A stretch of DNA of 64,000 nucleotides from Anastrepha obliqua (lineage: Eukaryota > Arthropoda > Insecta > Diptera > Tephritidae), in the NCBI RefSeq assembly GCF_027943255.1, contig NC_072897.1, forward strand, positions 42,258,044 through 42,322,043, read 5' to 3'. The stretch's first letter is position 1. Each line of letters starts with the position of its first letter. The notes beneath the pieces are model-generated. The model saw only the letters and a list, made by a program, of their open reading frames with translations. It had not been told where the DNA came from and searched no databases. This document shows, piece after piece, positions 54,433-64,000 of this stretch. Both the position numbers and the translations under genes were made by a program.

Positions 54433-54743
54433 GCGCCCGTCGTAGCCGAATGGGTTGGTGCGTGACTACCATTCGGAATTCACAGAGAGAACGTCGGTTC
54501 GAATCTCGGTGAAACACCAAAATTAAGAGAAACATTTTTCTAATAGCGGTCGCCCCTCGGCAGGCAAGTGTATTTCTGCCATGAAAAAGCTCCTCCTAAA
54601 ATATCTGCGTTAGGAGTCGGCTTAAAACTGTAGGTTCCCCCATTTGTGGAACAATATCAAGGCGCACACCACAAATAGAAGGAGTAGCTCGCCCAAACAC
54701 CCAAAAAGGGTGTACGCACCAATTATATATATATATATATATA
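54433..54743 (+). mobile_element. tRNA-derived SINE, copy 5, inside the LINE
   Basis: A box TAGCCGAATGG and B box GGTTCGAATCTC are intact. About 20 bases of the CTCGGCAGGC...CCGAGTG part are deleted. It ends in a (TA)n tail. The target duplication TAGTCTTCTA is at 54423-54432 and 54744-54753. Insertion is between the RT blocks GISLL and NIAYKVL. Confidence 0.95.
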
Positions 54744-54950
54744 TAGTCTTCTAAATATCGCTTACAAGGTTCTAGAGAGCTTATTGTGTGAAAAGCTGAA
54801 ACCCACCATCAACCAACTGATTGGACCTTATCTGTGTGGCTTTAGACCTGGAAAGTCCACAATCGACCAGATATCCACAATACGCCAAATCTTGGAAAAG
54901 ACCCATGAACTCTGGGAAAAGACACCACCTTTTCGTCGACTTCAAAGCTG

Positions 54951-56311
54951 CATTCGACAGTACGAAATATAGTTTCCTGTATACCACGATGTCTGAATTT
55001 GGTATCCCCCCAAAATTAATACGGCTATGCAAAATGACGTTGGTCAACACCAGAAGCGCCGTCAGAATTGGGAGGACCTCTCCGCGCCGTTTGATACCAA
55101 ACGAGGTTTCAGACAGGGTGACTCGCTGTCGTGTGACTTCTTTAACCTGATGTTGGAGAGCATCGTAAGAGCCGCAGAAATTAATTGCTCAGGCACAATT
55201 TTTTATAAGAGCGTACAATTGTTGTCATGTGCCGATGATACTGATACCATCGACCTTAACCACCGCGCTGTTAGTTCTGCCTTTTCGAAACTGGATAAAG
55301 AGGCAAAGCAAATGGGTCTGGTGGTGAACGAGGACAAACTCGAGGACAGTCGGCGCACTCACGTATCGGCACCCACGTTACTGTTGACAATTATGATTTC
55401 GAGCATTCGACAGTACGAAATAGAGTTTCCTGTATACCACGATGTCTGAATTTGGTATCCCCCCAAAATTAATACGGCTATGCAAAATGACGTTGGTCAA
55501 CACCAGAAGCGCCGTCAGAATTGAGAAGGACCTCTCCGAGCCGGTTGATACCAAACGAGGTTTCAGACAGGGTGACTCGCTGTCGTGTGACTTCTTTAAC
55601 CTGATGTTGGAGAGCATCGTACGAGCCGCAGAAATTAATTGCTCAGGCACAATTTTTTATAAGAGCGTACAATTGTTGTCATGTGCCGATGATACTGATA
55701 CCATCGACCTTAACCACCGCGCTGTTAGTTCTGCCTTTTCGAAACTGGATAAAGAGGCAAAGCAAATGGGTCTGGTGGTGAACGAGGACAAACTCGAGGA
55801 CAGTCGGCGCATTCACGTATCGGCACCCACGTTACTGTTGACAATTATGATTTCGAGCATTCGACAGTACGAAATAGAGTTTCCTGTATACCACGATGTC
55901 TGAATTTGGTATCCCCCCAAAATTAATACGGCTATGCAAAATGACGTTGGTCAACACCAGAAGCGCCGTCAGAATTGAGAAGGACCTCTCCGAGCCGTTT
56001 GATACCAAACGAGGTTTCAGACAGGGTGACTCGCTGTCGTGTGACTTCTTTAACCTGATGTTGGAGAGCATCGTAAGAGCCGCAGAAATTAATTGCTCAG
56101 GCACAATTTTTTATAAGAGCGTACAATTGTTGTCATGTGCCGATGATACTGATACCATCGACCTTAACCACCGCGCTGTTAGTTCTGCCTTTTCGAAACT
56201 GGATAAAGAGGCAAAGCAAATGGGTCTGGTGGTGAACGAGGACAAACTCGAGGACAGTCGGCGCACTCACGTATCGGCACCCACGTTACTGTTGACAATT
56301 ATGATTTCGAG
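54951..56311 (+). repeat. 454-bp tandem triplication in the LINE RT
   Basis: Units 54951-55403, 55404-55857 and 55858-56311. Junctions read TTTCGAG then CATTCGACAG, sharing TTCGA, while the last unit continues into GTTTTAAAAGAC. Differences among units are few (a one-base indel near 55076, AAGAGCC versus ACGAGCC, ACTCACG versus ATTCACG). Confidence 0.95.
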
Positions 56312-56935
56312 GTTTTAAAAGACTTCGTTTATTTACTAATCAGCATTAACAGCGATAACAATGTCAGCCAGGAAATCCAACGTAGAATCTCTCTTGCCAA
56401 CAAATGTTCCTTTGGACTAAGTAGGCAACTGAATAGTAAGGTCCACTCTCGACGAACAAAACTAACACTTTATAACGCTGTCATCATGCCCATCCTTACG
56501 TATGGCACAGGAGCGTTGACGATGAAGCAATGCTTGGAGTATTTTAGAGAAAGATTCTGCGTAAGATTTTTGGACCTTTGCACGTTGGCAATGGCGAATA
56601 TCGCAGGCGATGGAACGGTGAGCTGTATGAGCTTTACGGCGACATAGACATAGCGCAGCGAATAAAGATCCAGCGGCTCCGTTGGCTGGGTCATGTCGTC
56701 CGAATGGATACAAACGCTCCGGCTCTGAAAGTATTCGATGCGGTACCAGCTGGTGGTACCAGATGAAGATGAAGGCCTCTTCTGCGTTGGAAAGATCAGG
56801 TGGAGAAGGACTTGGCTTCACTTGATGTATCCAACTGGCGCCGGTTAGCACGAGAAAGAAACGACTGGCACGCTTTGTTAAACCCAGCCAAAATCGCGTA
56901 AGCGGTTATCGCGCCAGTTAAGAAAAAGAACGCAA

Positions 56936-57840
56936 CTAATGTTTTGTTTTGCGTTGTTCGTTAGAGCGGAGTTATAAACTGAATTCAACATTTTAACGTT
57001 AACAAATGGATTTCGTTTATAGTATAAAACATAATTGTTTTGATAATTGCCTAAGCGATAATAATCTTAATATTATATTTTCAATGGAAACGATTGTCCT
57101 TTTTCGGTAAACGTTAAATGTAAAGTTAATCCGAAACCATATTGTTGATCCTGTATTCTTAAAGAAACCAACAGTGGTGAGAAAAAGGGGGAAATAAGAA
57201 AACTTATACAGTTGGGTGTATGTACCAAAGCTGAAAAATTTATCGCTCGAGCTAAATATAGTTTAATACAAAACGAGTCTATATCAACTTAAGATCAAAT
57301 TCTGAACACAAAAACTAAAAGCTCATTATATAAAAAATATTACTGTTAAAGCTAGAAGCATTTTTAGGTTGAAATAGTAGATACCTAATTAATAGTTTTA
57401 TTTCAATTTATTTTAATTTAACAAAATCTGGACAACTAAATTAATTTGAAGGCAGTGGTACGTTGCATAGTCAAGCGAAAGATCAATGTCTTGAGAATCA
57501 TTTAGCAGTAGGTAGACGATGACGAAGAATGGGGGGGTGGGTGAAAACGAAAAGGAAGAGCAAGACGGTGGTATTATACATAGTGGTGTGATTGTTCGCT
57601 GCAGCTTACTACGAGTGGTGTCATGATGCTGGTCGTGCCGAAATTACATTTTTTATGCACGCATTTTTGTACAGGCTCCTGATTCAAGGATGATAGATTT
57701 AGAAGGTTTGCTCTTTAATCATGATGTAAAGGAAAATTGTGATGGAACTTGGGCTGCCACGTCACAAGGTGGATTCGGCTGCCGAATAACAAGGATGATA
57801 GATTACCGTTTGCTCGTTAGGTACGGTGAAAAATAAATGT
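56936..57840. other. AT-rich spacer, nothing recognised
   Basis: CAAGGATGATAGAT occurs twice (57685, 57791) about 106 bp apart. No gene was found. Confidence 0.5.
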
Positions 57841-57906
57841 TTGAGGGGAACTTTGGATTAGACGTCACTTGGCCTGTGTGTTGTTGATTTTTATTACTAC
57901 CACAAG

Positions 57907-58095
57907 CTAAATTCTGTGAAACACCTCCCAAATGACATCAGCACATCTGTGAAATTCGTTCAGACCCGAATAACGGTCTGCTACGTAGAACACCTTTAAA
58001 AATCTTTTCACTATGGACGAATACTGCACAATCATTTCACATGTATTCAAACACTCGTCTAATGAGTCGTTGTTCAGATAGCAACGAAGCAACAT
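57907..58095 (-). CDS. Small unrecognised ORF, one of two diverged copies
   Basis: 62 codons on the minus strand, MLLRCYLNNDSLDECLNTCE and so on to EVFHRI. The neighbouring block read from about 58230 down gives MSLCCHLNNK, stop, LDEFANTYKI, which aligns with it. The shared pattern LNN..LDE..NT suggests a real ancestral protein, duplicated and decayed. The function is unknown. It may be an exon-like fragment of a transposon or a captured host gene. Confidence 0.3.
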   Translation of the reverse strand: MLLRCYLNNDSLDECLNTCEMIVQYSSIVKRFLKVFYVADRYSGLNEFHRCADVIWEVFHRI

Positions 58096-58603
58096 TTACG
58101 AATTCTGTGTGCATTTTTTTCGTATATCACTAACACAATCTTATTGCCAGCCGAATTCCACACAATATTTTATATGTATTCGCAAACTCGTCCAATTACT
58201 TGTTGTTCAGATGGCAACAAAGTGACATTGTGTTTATTTTACCAACAAAATCTGAGGCTTTTGTAAACTCATCTCCTGTTTCGTTAGTCTATCTGCTGAT
58301 TCCGTCAAATTCGCTCAGAGCCGACTAAGAGAACACCTTTAAAAATTTGTTCACCATGTCCTTATTATTAAACTGAACAATGAAAACAACCTACCTTAAG
58401 GTGTAATGCAGTCTGTGCGCTGCTAGAGGTTCTGTGCCTGTGTTTAAGTAATTATGTACATTGTGCTCTCTTACTGTTTGAGAGTATTATTCCACCTAAA
58501 TGCACAGTTCCATTGGCATTCCGCTACCTAACAACACTTTAAAGGAGAATACTAATTGAAGTTAGTTAAACCGTTAAATCTAGTTCCCCAAATTATATGA
58601 ATA

Positions 58604-58735
58604 GCATGAGTTTTGAATCAGTTTGTTGCAAAAGAATTAAGAATGTGTTATATCCGAAAAACATTAACAGAATATCACTCCATTGCCGTCTGCACAATGA
58701 CAGACTTGACGAGTGTGTGGATATGTGTGAAATTA
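58604..58735 (+). repeat. Dispersed repeat W, copy 2
   Basis: Partner of 4612-4755; both end in ATATGTGTGAAATTAT. Confidence 0.5.
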
Positions 58736-58952
58736 TATTAATTATAAATTATGTGAAATGAATACTCCTGCGATGTAGCAACCAAAGTTCCCCTCAAAAA
58801 TTTCTTTTTCAACATAGTTATTGGCCAAATCTAGTAATCTAACGCCCTTGCTTTTTCCACTTGGGCTTTTTTTTGACAGATCACGCGTGACTACTGTCAA
58901 ATTAAATACATAATTTTTCGTTTGGTGTGGCCTATGGGCTGGAGGAAGGAAC

Positions 58953-59095
58953 AATGTAACAGTGAATGGCGAACGTTATCGCGCCATTATAAAGGACTTT
59001 TTGATGCCGGAAACTCAAGCTCGTGATTTTCACAAAATTTGGTTCCGACAAGACTATATACAGTTGTACATAACTCTCCTCGGGCTGCTTTAAAG
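58953..59095 (+). pseudogene. mariner-like transposase fragment
   Basis: NVTVNGERYRAIIKDFLMPE followed by DFHKIWFRQD is the segment around the second catalytic aspartate in DUF4817-type mariner relatives. Only this scrap remains; FRQDYIQ replaces the usual FQQDGAT. No ends were found. Confidence 0.75.
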
Positions 59096-59556
59096 ATTCC
59101 GTTGAATTTTGTTATTACTATTGTATTTATTCAAAAGGGGTTTTTGCATCATAAATAAATAGCATAAATTTCATTCTTATTGATTATGCATTTAATGTAT
59201 TACATATATAAATATACAAAACAATATACATAGTACGTATCTACAAAGTATCTTTTTTTATGGCACTATCTTTAATATTTATTAGGTATATGTACTATAT
59301 ATATTTTTTTTAAATATATTTTTATTTTCATTGACACATTTTAATATATTTAATATAAGTATTGCTAAATTTTTTATCTCTGTTATGTCAATATCACCGG
59401 TTAGTACTAGAGTCGTCATCAAAAATATCGATATTTTCATTGTCCTTATTATCCAAATCAATGGAACAATATAATACATATAGTGCAAATCTAGGAGTAC
59501 ATTTAACTCTGGAATGATATCGATCGTCAAAAATTCCTGTGACGAGTTAAGTCCTC
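59096..59556. other. Spacer, minus-strand frame of unknown nature
   Basis: A minus-strand frame of 82 codons (59282-59530) has no recognisable domain. It would continue beyond the jockey insertion (61066 onwards) in a shifted frame, but nothing could be assigned. Confidence 0.35.
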
Positions 59557-59568
59557 ATCTCTATTGAG

Positions 59569-60895
59569 TCCTCATCTCACAAGACGAAATATTAGAAGAA
59601 ATTTCACATCTAAAGATAAAAAAAAAATCGCCAGGCTACGACCTCATTACTGCTGAAATATTGAAACAGCTCCCGAACAATATTATTGCTGTATTGACGA
59701 ATATCGTCAACACCACATTTAAGCTAAAATATTTTCCAATATATTGGAAAACAGCGGAAGTCGTTATGTTCAATAAGCCAGGTAAGTCAGGTAAGATAAG
59801 TCATACAGGCCTATCTCCCTTCTTCCAATACTATCGAAAATGGTGGAAAAATTGTTAATCAAAAGGATCAACATAATAATAGAAAACAAAAAAATTATAC
59901 CGACGCACCAATTTGGATTCCGCACGAAGCATTCGACTATCGATCAAGTACATAGGATAGTGCGAATAATAGAAAATGCTTTTGAAGAAAGAAAAACCTG
60001 CTCTGCGGTATTCCTTGATATATCCAAGGCGTTCGACAAAGTATGCCACTGTGGGCTACAGAAGAAAATAAATGCGTTGCTACCCAAGCAGTACTCCACC
60101 ATCCTACATTCCTATTTATCCGACCGTTACTTCAGAGTAAAACAATAAGATTCATATTCATGTCTCAAACCAATCAAAGCAGGGGTTCCCCAGGGAAGCG
60201 TACTTGGCCCTTTATTGTATTTGCTCTTTACATGCGATCTGCCATGCAATTCAAACTGCGTAACAGCTACTTTTGCCGACGATACAGCTATTCTTTCGAC
60301 GGAAAACACATCGACATCACAACTACAATTAGCCATAAATGAAATATATGACTGGACCAATAAATGGCATATTAAATTAAATGAAAGTAAGTCTGTGCAT
60401 ATAAATTTCACCCAAAACAAAATAAAATATGTTCCAATATATTTAAATGGTAGACAGGTTCCATACTCAAATACTGCAAAGTATCTGGGCATGACTCTAG
60501 ACGCCAAGCTAAGATGTAAAGAAAAAGAAAGAAGAAATGGAATTAAAATACAGAAATATGTATTGGCTTATGGGAAAGGAATCAGCACTATCCACCAATA
60601 ATAAAATGATTGTATATAAACAAATTCTGAAGCCTGTATGGTCCTACGGCGCACAGTTATGGGGCTGCTCCAGCCAAAGTAACATTCAATCTATACAAAG
60701 GCTCCAAAACAAAATTATTAAATGTGGAGTCGGTGCTCCTTGGTATATCCGTAGCTCCGATCTTGAACGCGACCTAAATATTGACTCGGTGGCAGACACG
60801 ATAAAAAAGATAGCAAAAGCCCATGATGAAAGGTTGAAAAACTACGTACGGAGGCCACTATTCTCGCTAATCCAGCTAATTGGAGAAGAAGACTG
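59569..60895 (+). pseudogene. jockey-type reverse transcriptase, truncated and frameshifted
   Basis: Reads KKSPGYDLITAEILKQLPNN (RT block 1), FPIYWKTAEVVMFNKPGK, HQFGFRTKHSTIDQVHRIVR, AVFLDISKAFDKV, AGVPQGSVLGPLLYLLF, then the catalytic TATFADDTAILS (about 60262), KYLGMTLDAKL and LKPVWSYGAQLWGCSSQSNI, ending NWRRRLKRRKPKDLM-like sequence near 60920. Frameshifts lie near 59830, 60145 and 60535. The endonuclease and ORF1 are missing, so it is inactive. Confidence 0.85.
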
Positions 60896-61053
60896 AAACG
60901 CAGAAAGCCCAAAGACTTAATGTACTAACCACACCTTAGCGTTAATTGTTGTATATACCTTATTTTCTAAATTCTAAACAAATTGCTCGTTAGTTAATAA
61001 AATTTTTCTTTGTAACTAGTCGCAATGTAAAATAATAAAAAAAAAAAAAAAAA
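59569..61053 (+). mobile_element. 5'-truncated jockey-clade LINE with poly(A) and target duplication
   Basis: Direct repeats ATCTCTATTGAG at 59557-59568 and 61054-61065 flank the element, and a run of A precedes the right one. It begins inside the RT. This is a classic truncated insertion by target-primed reverse transcription. Confidence 0.95.
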
Positions 61054-61065
61054 ATCTCTATTGAG

Positions 61066-61479
61066 AGCTCCGGATCATCGAATCCTGTTAGTGTTTCCAA
61101 CAGAGTCGGGTGAAGACTCTCGATGTCTGCGTTCCCTGTAGGACTATTCGGATTATTAAAATATGAAATTAATTATTCAAAATTACTTATCTTGGCTTCC
61201 CAAATTTAACGAATTGCTCTATTATAATTTTTGATCTTCTTTTTGTCTTTTGATCTCCAATTCAGTCTACGATGTCATATGCTGTCGTAAATTTATTAAG
61301 CTTATCGATAAAAGTTACAAAATATAATATTTTGAAGTGAAAAATATGTATGTGGAGAACTTGTTTTTTTCAGTAGCAGTCTCGGTAAAATTAAACATTG
61401 AATTAATTGGTTTTCTAATATAATAAATTTGTTGGATTTGCTTTTTTATTTTGGATAATATATTTTGTTTTTTAAACTC
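61066..61479. other. Spacer, nothing recognised
   Basis: AT-rich sequence between the jockey insertion and the LOA leader. Confidence 0.45.
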
Positions 61480-61879
61480 TGGTATGTTTCGGTTCCCTTG
61501 GGGGAGCCTGTTATCCCTAGAGGGCGCGTCCCCAGGTGGTGGATAGGGGAACACCTCCCAGATATGGAAGGTAGGAGAGTATGTCTCCCGCGAACCACAC
61601 AGGCCGAAGACGTAAACTTCGTTAAAAAAACTCCCTCAACCCAAGGTGTGATGCGACCCGTGCCTATTGGGTGGGTTTGGCAGCCGGGGGATTAAACAAG
61701 GCTGTCTTTGAACGGAGCCCTCCTGATATCAGGCCGCCTCAGGTTGTAACGGTGGCCTTGCCATGGTATGGGGCGCTGCCATGGTCGACCGGTTATTTCC
61801 CCTAATTCCTCCTTGGTCACCGCGCATGGCGACATGCGCAGCCCCTTAGGCGGGGCAGGTGACCGTACGAACCAGAATA
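61480..61879 (+). promoter_or_regulatory. Structured GC-rich 5' leader of the LOA element
   Basis: GTTCCC (61492-61497) can pair with GGGAAC (61547-61552), and TTGGGG (61498-61503) with CCCCAG (61530-61535), giving nested stems. It should hold the internal promoter and the translation leader. No ribozyme fold was demonstrated. Confidence 0.4.
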
Positions 61880-63094
61880 ATGAAACCAACAAAAAAACCA
61901 AAATCGGATAGCGGCGAGAAACAGACGGACAAAGTGACGGAAAGACAAACGGACGCACTGACAGCACAAGACAAACAAACGGACACACAAACTAAGCTAC
62001 AGGACAAGCAATCGGTCACCCATGACAAACTGGGGATCGGATCTTCCACGGAGGATGAGCTCCTGGCCTCCAGCCAGGAAGCAGTTGAGGGTAAAGCTGT
62101 GGGCCACAGCACGCCAACAACAATAAATAAACCGACAACATCCGCTAAAGCCATGGGGCAAAAGCGTGCCAATAAAGGCCCATCAAGGTACAAGCTCTAC
62201 CAGAGGTCTCTCGCTATCCTTGGCAGGATTCGTAAGAACGAGACCGAAGGTAAAGCTCATCCCAAAGATGAGGCTGACAAGGCAAGGTGTCAAAAGGTGG
62301 TGGACGAATATCTGGCATTCCAAACCGCCCGAAAGACAGAGGCCAAGAAACGTAACCGTTCGCAAGACGAAAACAAAAGGGCAGCAAAGAAGCACAAGAT
62401 CTCAGATCAGGGTGCGGTTGTCCCCACACTTACCAAACAGTTCAGTGAGGTGGCACGGGACCACCTTCAAATGGCACTGGTGGACGAAACTTCCAACCGC
62501 GGCAAACCTGTGCTTGAAAAATGGTCGGAGATTGAGGCACGGTTGTCTCGCATAATCGTCGACCATGTCATGGCGAACCCGGAGGGTCAATCGCCAGGTT
62601 TCGACTCGGTGGAAGTGGTTCGCGGTTGCCGGGTAATCAAATGTGATGACCAGTACTCATTGCATTTCCTGAAAAAAGCGATTGGCGAAATTCAGAACAG
62701 CTGGGATGGCTTGAGGCTCAAGCTCATTCTAGCTAGCGAGATACCACGAAGGCCGAGGGCTCGCATCTGGATACCAAACATGGAGTTTGAAGCCAATCAG
62801 CTGATTCCCTATCTCCAGGCTCACAACCGCGCAGTGCCGATGGCCGACTGGTCGATCATCAAAGCGGAGGCTCCGCAAAAGCACAGCGTGTCGTTCCTCC
62901 TTCAAATTACAGAAGAGAGCCTTGAACCACTGCAAAAAGTGGAAAATAAACTTCGGTTCGGCATACGGAAGGCCCAGCTGAAGATATTCCGTTCTGCGAA
63001 TCCGGAGGAGGAGCAGGATGAGGTTGACGGCACCAGCGAACTGCTGACTGGCATGCAGTTAAATGACGCCGAACCTGCGGAAGCAAACCAATAA
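61880..63094 (+). CDS. LOA-type ORF1 protein (DUF4780-like)
   Basis: 404 residues from ATG 61880. The frame is open seven codons further upstream (GTG 61859), but ATG is preferred. The N-terminal third is polar and basic (KPTKKPKSDSGEKQTDKVTE, threonine/aspartate/glutamine repeats). A basic stretch KKRNRSQDENKRAAKKHK could be a nuclear signal. The C-terminal part (about 210-380: RARIWIPNMEF, LIPYLQAHNRAVPMADW, ENKLRFGIRKAQLKIF) matches the DUF4780 pattern of LOA/Bilbo ORF1 proteins. Such proteins bind element RNA. The stop TAA is two bases before the ORF2 ATG. Confidence 0.8.
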   Translation: MKPTKKPKSDSGEKQTDKVTERQTDALTAQDKQTDTQTKLQDKQSVTHDKLGIGSSTEDELLASSQEAVEGKAVGHSTPTTINKPTTSAKAMGQKRANKGPSRYKLYQRSLAILGRIRKNETEGKAHPKDEADKARCQKVVDEYLAFQTARKTEAKKRNRSQDENKRAAKKHKISDQGAVVPTLTKQFSEVARDHLQMALVDETSNRGKPVLEKWSEIEARLSRIIVDHVMANPEGQSPGFDSVEVVRGCRVIKCDDQYSLHFLKKAIGEIQNSWDGLRLKLILASEIPRRPRARIWIPNMEFEANQLIPYLQAHNRAVPMADWSIIKAEAPQKHSVSFLLQITEESLEPLQKVENKLRFGIRKAQLKIFRSANPEEEQDEVDGTSELLTGMQLNDAEPAEANQ

Positions 63095-63096
63095 AA

Positions 63097-64000
63097 ATGG
63101 TTTTAAAGGTTGTCCAAATTAACCTGCAGCATTCACAAACTGCAACGGACAACCTAACCGTTCTCCTAGGGGAGGAGAACGTAGACATAGCCTTAATTCA
63201 GGAACCCTGGGTGCGGAGCAACGAGGTGAAGGGGTTCCCTGGAAGAAACTACAATCTGTACTATAAGCGTACTCAAGGTAACCCTAGATCATGTATTGTA
63301 GCCAAAAAACACTTAAACATATTTTTAATCCCATCATACAGTTCACAGGATGTGACAGCCGTTGAGGTGGAAGCTGCTGACGGTGTCAGCATCACACTTG
63401 CATCCATCTATATGGCACATGATCGGCCAGCACCGCCCGAGGAGGCTTGTGGGCTTGTGCTTCAAGCAACCAGAAACAAAACCCTGCTACTCGGATGCGA
63501 CGCCAACGCGAGGCATGCGCTGTGGGGAAGCTCTGAGACAAACGACCGAGGTGAGTCTTTATATAATTTTATTATTGATACTAACTTATCGGTATGTAAC
63601 AGGGGTAACACTCCCACTTTCACCTTTCCCAGTACGGAGTACTTCAGAGGATGGGAGGAAGTGATTGATGTTACTCTACTGTCTGAAAATAGCTCAGTAA
63701 GGGTAGATAATTGGAGGGTATCCAATAAAAGGTCATTTTCTGATCACAGTTGGATCCTCTACGATTTGGATCTTAAGGTAGATCCACCCCTACCGTATCG
63801 AAATCCTTTAAGAACCAACTGGAAGAGGTTCAAAAATGCAGTAAACAATAGGTTAGGAGAGACTCCTATCTCTCAAATCACTCTCACGGAAAACCTTGAG
63901 AGTAGGGTCATAACACTGGGAAAGGCATTTAGTAGGGCCTACAAAACGTCCTGCCCCATAAAATTTAGCAAAAAAACTCACCCTCCTTGGTGGAGCAGTG
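63097..64000 (+). CDS. LOA-type ORF2, endonuclease domain (incomplete at window edge)
   Basis: ATG 63097 comes two bases after the ORF1 stop, and the frame is open for 301 codons to the window end. Endonuclease blocks are in order: KVVQINLQHSQ (asparagine), VDIALIQEPWV (catalytic glutamate), LLLGCDANARHALWGS (catalytic D and N), EEVIDVTLLS and SFSDHSWILYDL (D-H pair). The start of the linker (HPPWWSS) is at the very end. RT lies beyond the window. The short TAA-AA-ATG gap suggests translation by termination-reinitiation. Confidence 0.85.
   Translation, partial: MVLKVVQINLQHSQTATDNLTVLLGEENVDIALIQEPWVRSNEVKGFPGRNYNLYYKRTQGNPRSCIVAKKHLNIFLIPSYSSQDVTAVEVEAADGVSITLASIYMAHDRPAPPEEACGLVLQATRNKTLLLGCDANARHALWGSSETNDRGESLYNFIIDTNLSVCNRGNTPTFTFPSTEYFRGWEEVIDVTLLSENSSVRVDNWRVSNKRSFSDHSWILYDLDLKVDPPLPYRNPLRTNWKRFKNAVNNRLGETPISQITLTENLESRVITLGKAFSRAYKTSCPIKFSKKTHPPWWSS

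Larger units (their letters stand above)
54160..56890 (+). pseudogene. RTE-like LINE RT and C-terminus, copy 2, rearranged
   Basis: RT starts LPDHDEVRIAITRLGNNKAA and AELFKHGGEEPVWCMHQLLC, reaching NYRGISLL before the SINE. After the SINE come NIAYKVLESLLCEKLKPTIN and FRPGKSTIDQISTIRQILEK. The block from FDST to the middle of the palm (GFRQGDSLSCDFFNLMLESI, CADDTDTIDL) then occurs three times, each in a different frame because 454 is not a multiple of three. The tail reads RKILRKIFGPLHVGNGEYRR, IKIQRLRWLGHVVRM and DWHALLNPAKIA to about 56900. Dead. Confidence 0.85.
53480..56935 (+). mobile_element. RTE-like LINE, copy 2, with SINE insertion and internal triplication
   Basis: Plus-strand copy of the family at 44250-47150. 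It begins within the endonuclease, has lost much of the linker, carries a SINE at 54433-54743 and a 454-bp segment present three times (54951-56311), and ends with the same 3' sequence GCGGTTATCGCGCCAGTTAAG plus a short A-rich tail at about 56930. Confidence 0.85.
57841..58795. mobile_element. Unclassified element with short inverted ends
   Basis: GAGGGGAACTTTGG at 57844 recurs inverted at 58778-58792, with a few more matching bases outside. The interior holds two diverged copies of a coding-looking block (57907-58095 and about 58164-58357) and repeat W copy 2. The superfamily and target duplication are unclear, so this may also be a chance pairing of short repeats. Confidence 0.35.
61480..64000 (+). 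mobile_element. LOA-clade LINE, 5' half, apparently intact, cut by the window end
   Basis: A GC-rich leader (61480-61879) is followed by ORF1 with a DUF4780-like domain and ORF2 with an endonuclease, both undamaged as far as they go. The GC content and the open frames differ sharply from the surroundings, as expected for a young element. The exact 5' end is not known. Confidence 0.85.

Noticed and set aside
58742..58954. 70-codon minus-strand frame overlapping the end of the 57841 element
   Set aside because: No domain and it crosses the element boundary; judged chance.
61480..61560. HDV-like ribozyme at the LOA 5' end
   Set aside because: The pairings I could see are nested (GTTCCC/GGGAAC around TTGGGG/CCCCAG) and not the required double pseudoknot; a covariance search would decide.

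Overview
This 64 kb window looks like a piece of a dipteran nuclear genome. A true fruit fly (Tephritidae) or a relative is the best guess, which is inference from the style of the SINE, the mariner/Tc1, R1, LOA and jockey families, and the many CATA/TATG-rich microsatellites. No host protein-coding gene, rRNA gene or credible functional tRNA gene was recognised. Almost everything identifiable is transposon sequence, mostly broken, so the window reads as a transposon graveyard (gene desert or heterochromatin) with a few young insertions. No prokaryotic operon logic applies.

Layout. 1-4611: a minus-strand Ty3/gypsy-like LTR element relic, split by a non-autonomous Helitron that itself carries a second Helitron. 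4775-7200: a decayed R1-clade LINE. 7400-9300: two tRNA-derived SINEs and a mariner start. 10200-11690: a Tc1 relic, a LINE tail and a hairpin. 11887-14921: a complete but dead DNA transposon with CAC termini, 4-bp target duplication and a RAG1-like transposase layout (Chapaev/CMC-like). 15241-20550: a giant, nearly perfect inverted repeat with a 216-bp spacer that holds a pol III-like unit. 20788-25825: Tc1 fragment, fold-back element, R1-clade LINE and mariner-like relics. 25842-28993: a deleted mariner-like element stuffed with a minisatellite, a Helitron fragment and about 129 copies of ATGTT. 30456-34484: a maT (DD37D) element, a Tc1 relic and two deleted mariner-like elements, plus a 55-bp hairpin. 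34820-35345: a PIF/Harbinger-like fragment.

35579-41131 is the freshest element: a full Ty3/gypsy retrotransposon with two apparently identical 318-bp LTRs and one intact 1356-residue Gag-Pol. 42707-44096: a Tc1 element with very long terminal repeats. 44250-47150 and 53480-56935: two RTE-like LINE copies in opposite orientation, the second with a SINE insertion and a 454-bp tandem triplication. 47398-48176: two more SINEs. 48443-50626: a 205-bp-arm palindrome and a TTAA-flanked MITE. 51619-52742: a mariner-like relic. 57841-58795: an unclassified element with short inverted ends. 59569-61053: a 5'-truncated jockey LINE with poly(A) and target duplication. 61480-64000: the 5' half of an apparently intact LOA-clade LINE that runs off the window.

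Order of events can be read from nesting: LTR element, then outer Helitron, then inner Helitron; RTE-like LINE, then SINE; SINE, then mariner. Reading frames restart or stop often, so most coding calls are given as pseudogenes. Family names rest on motifs read by eye. No database search was possible.
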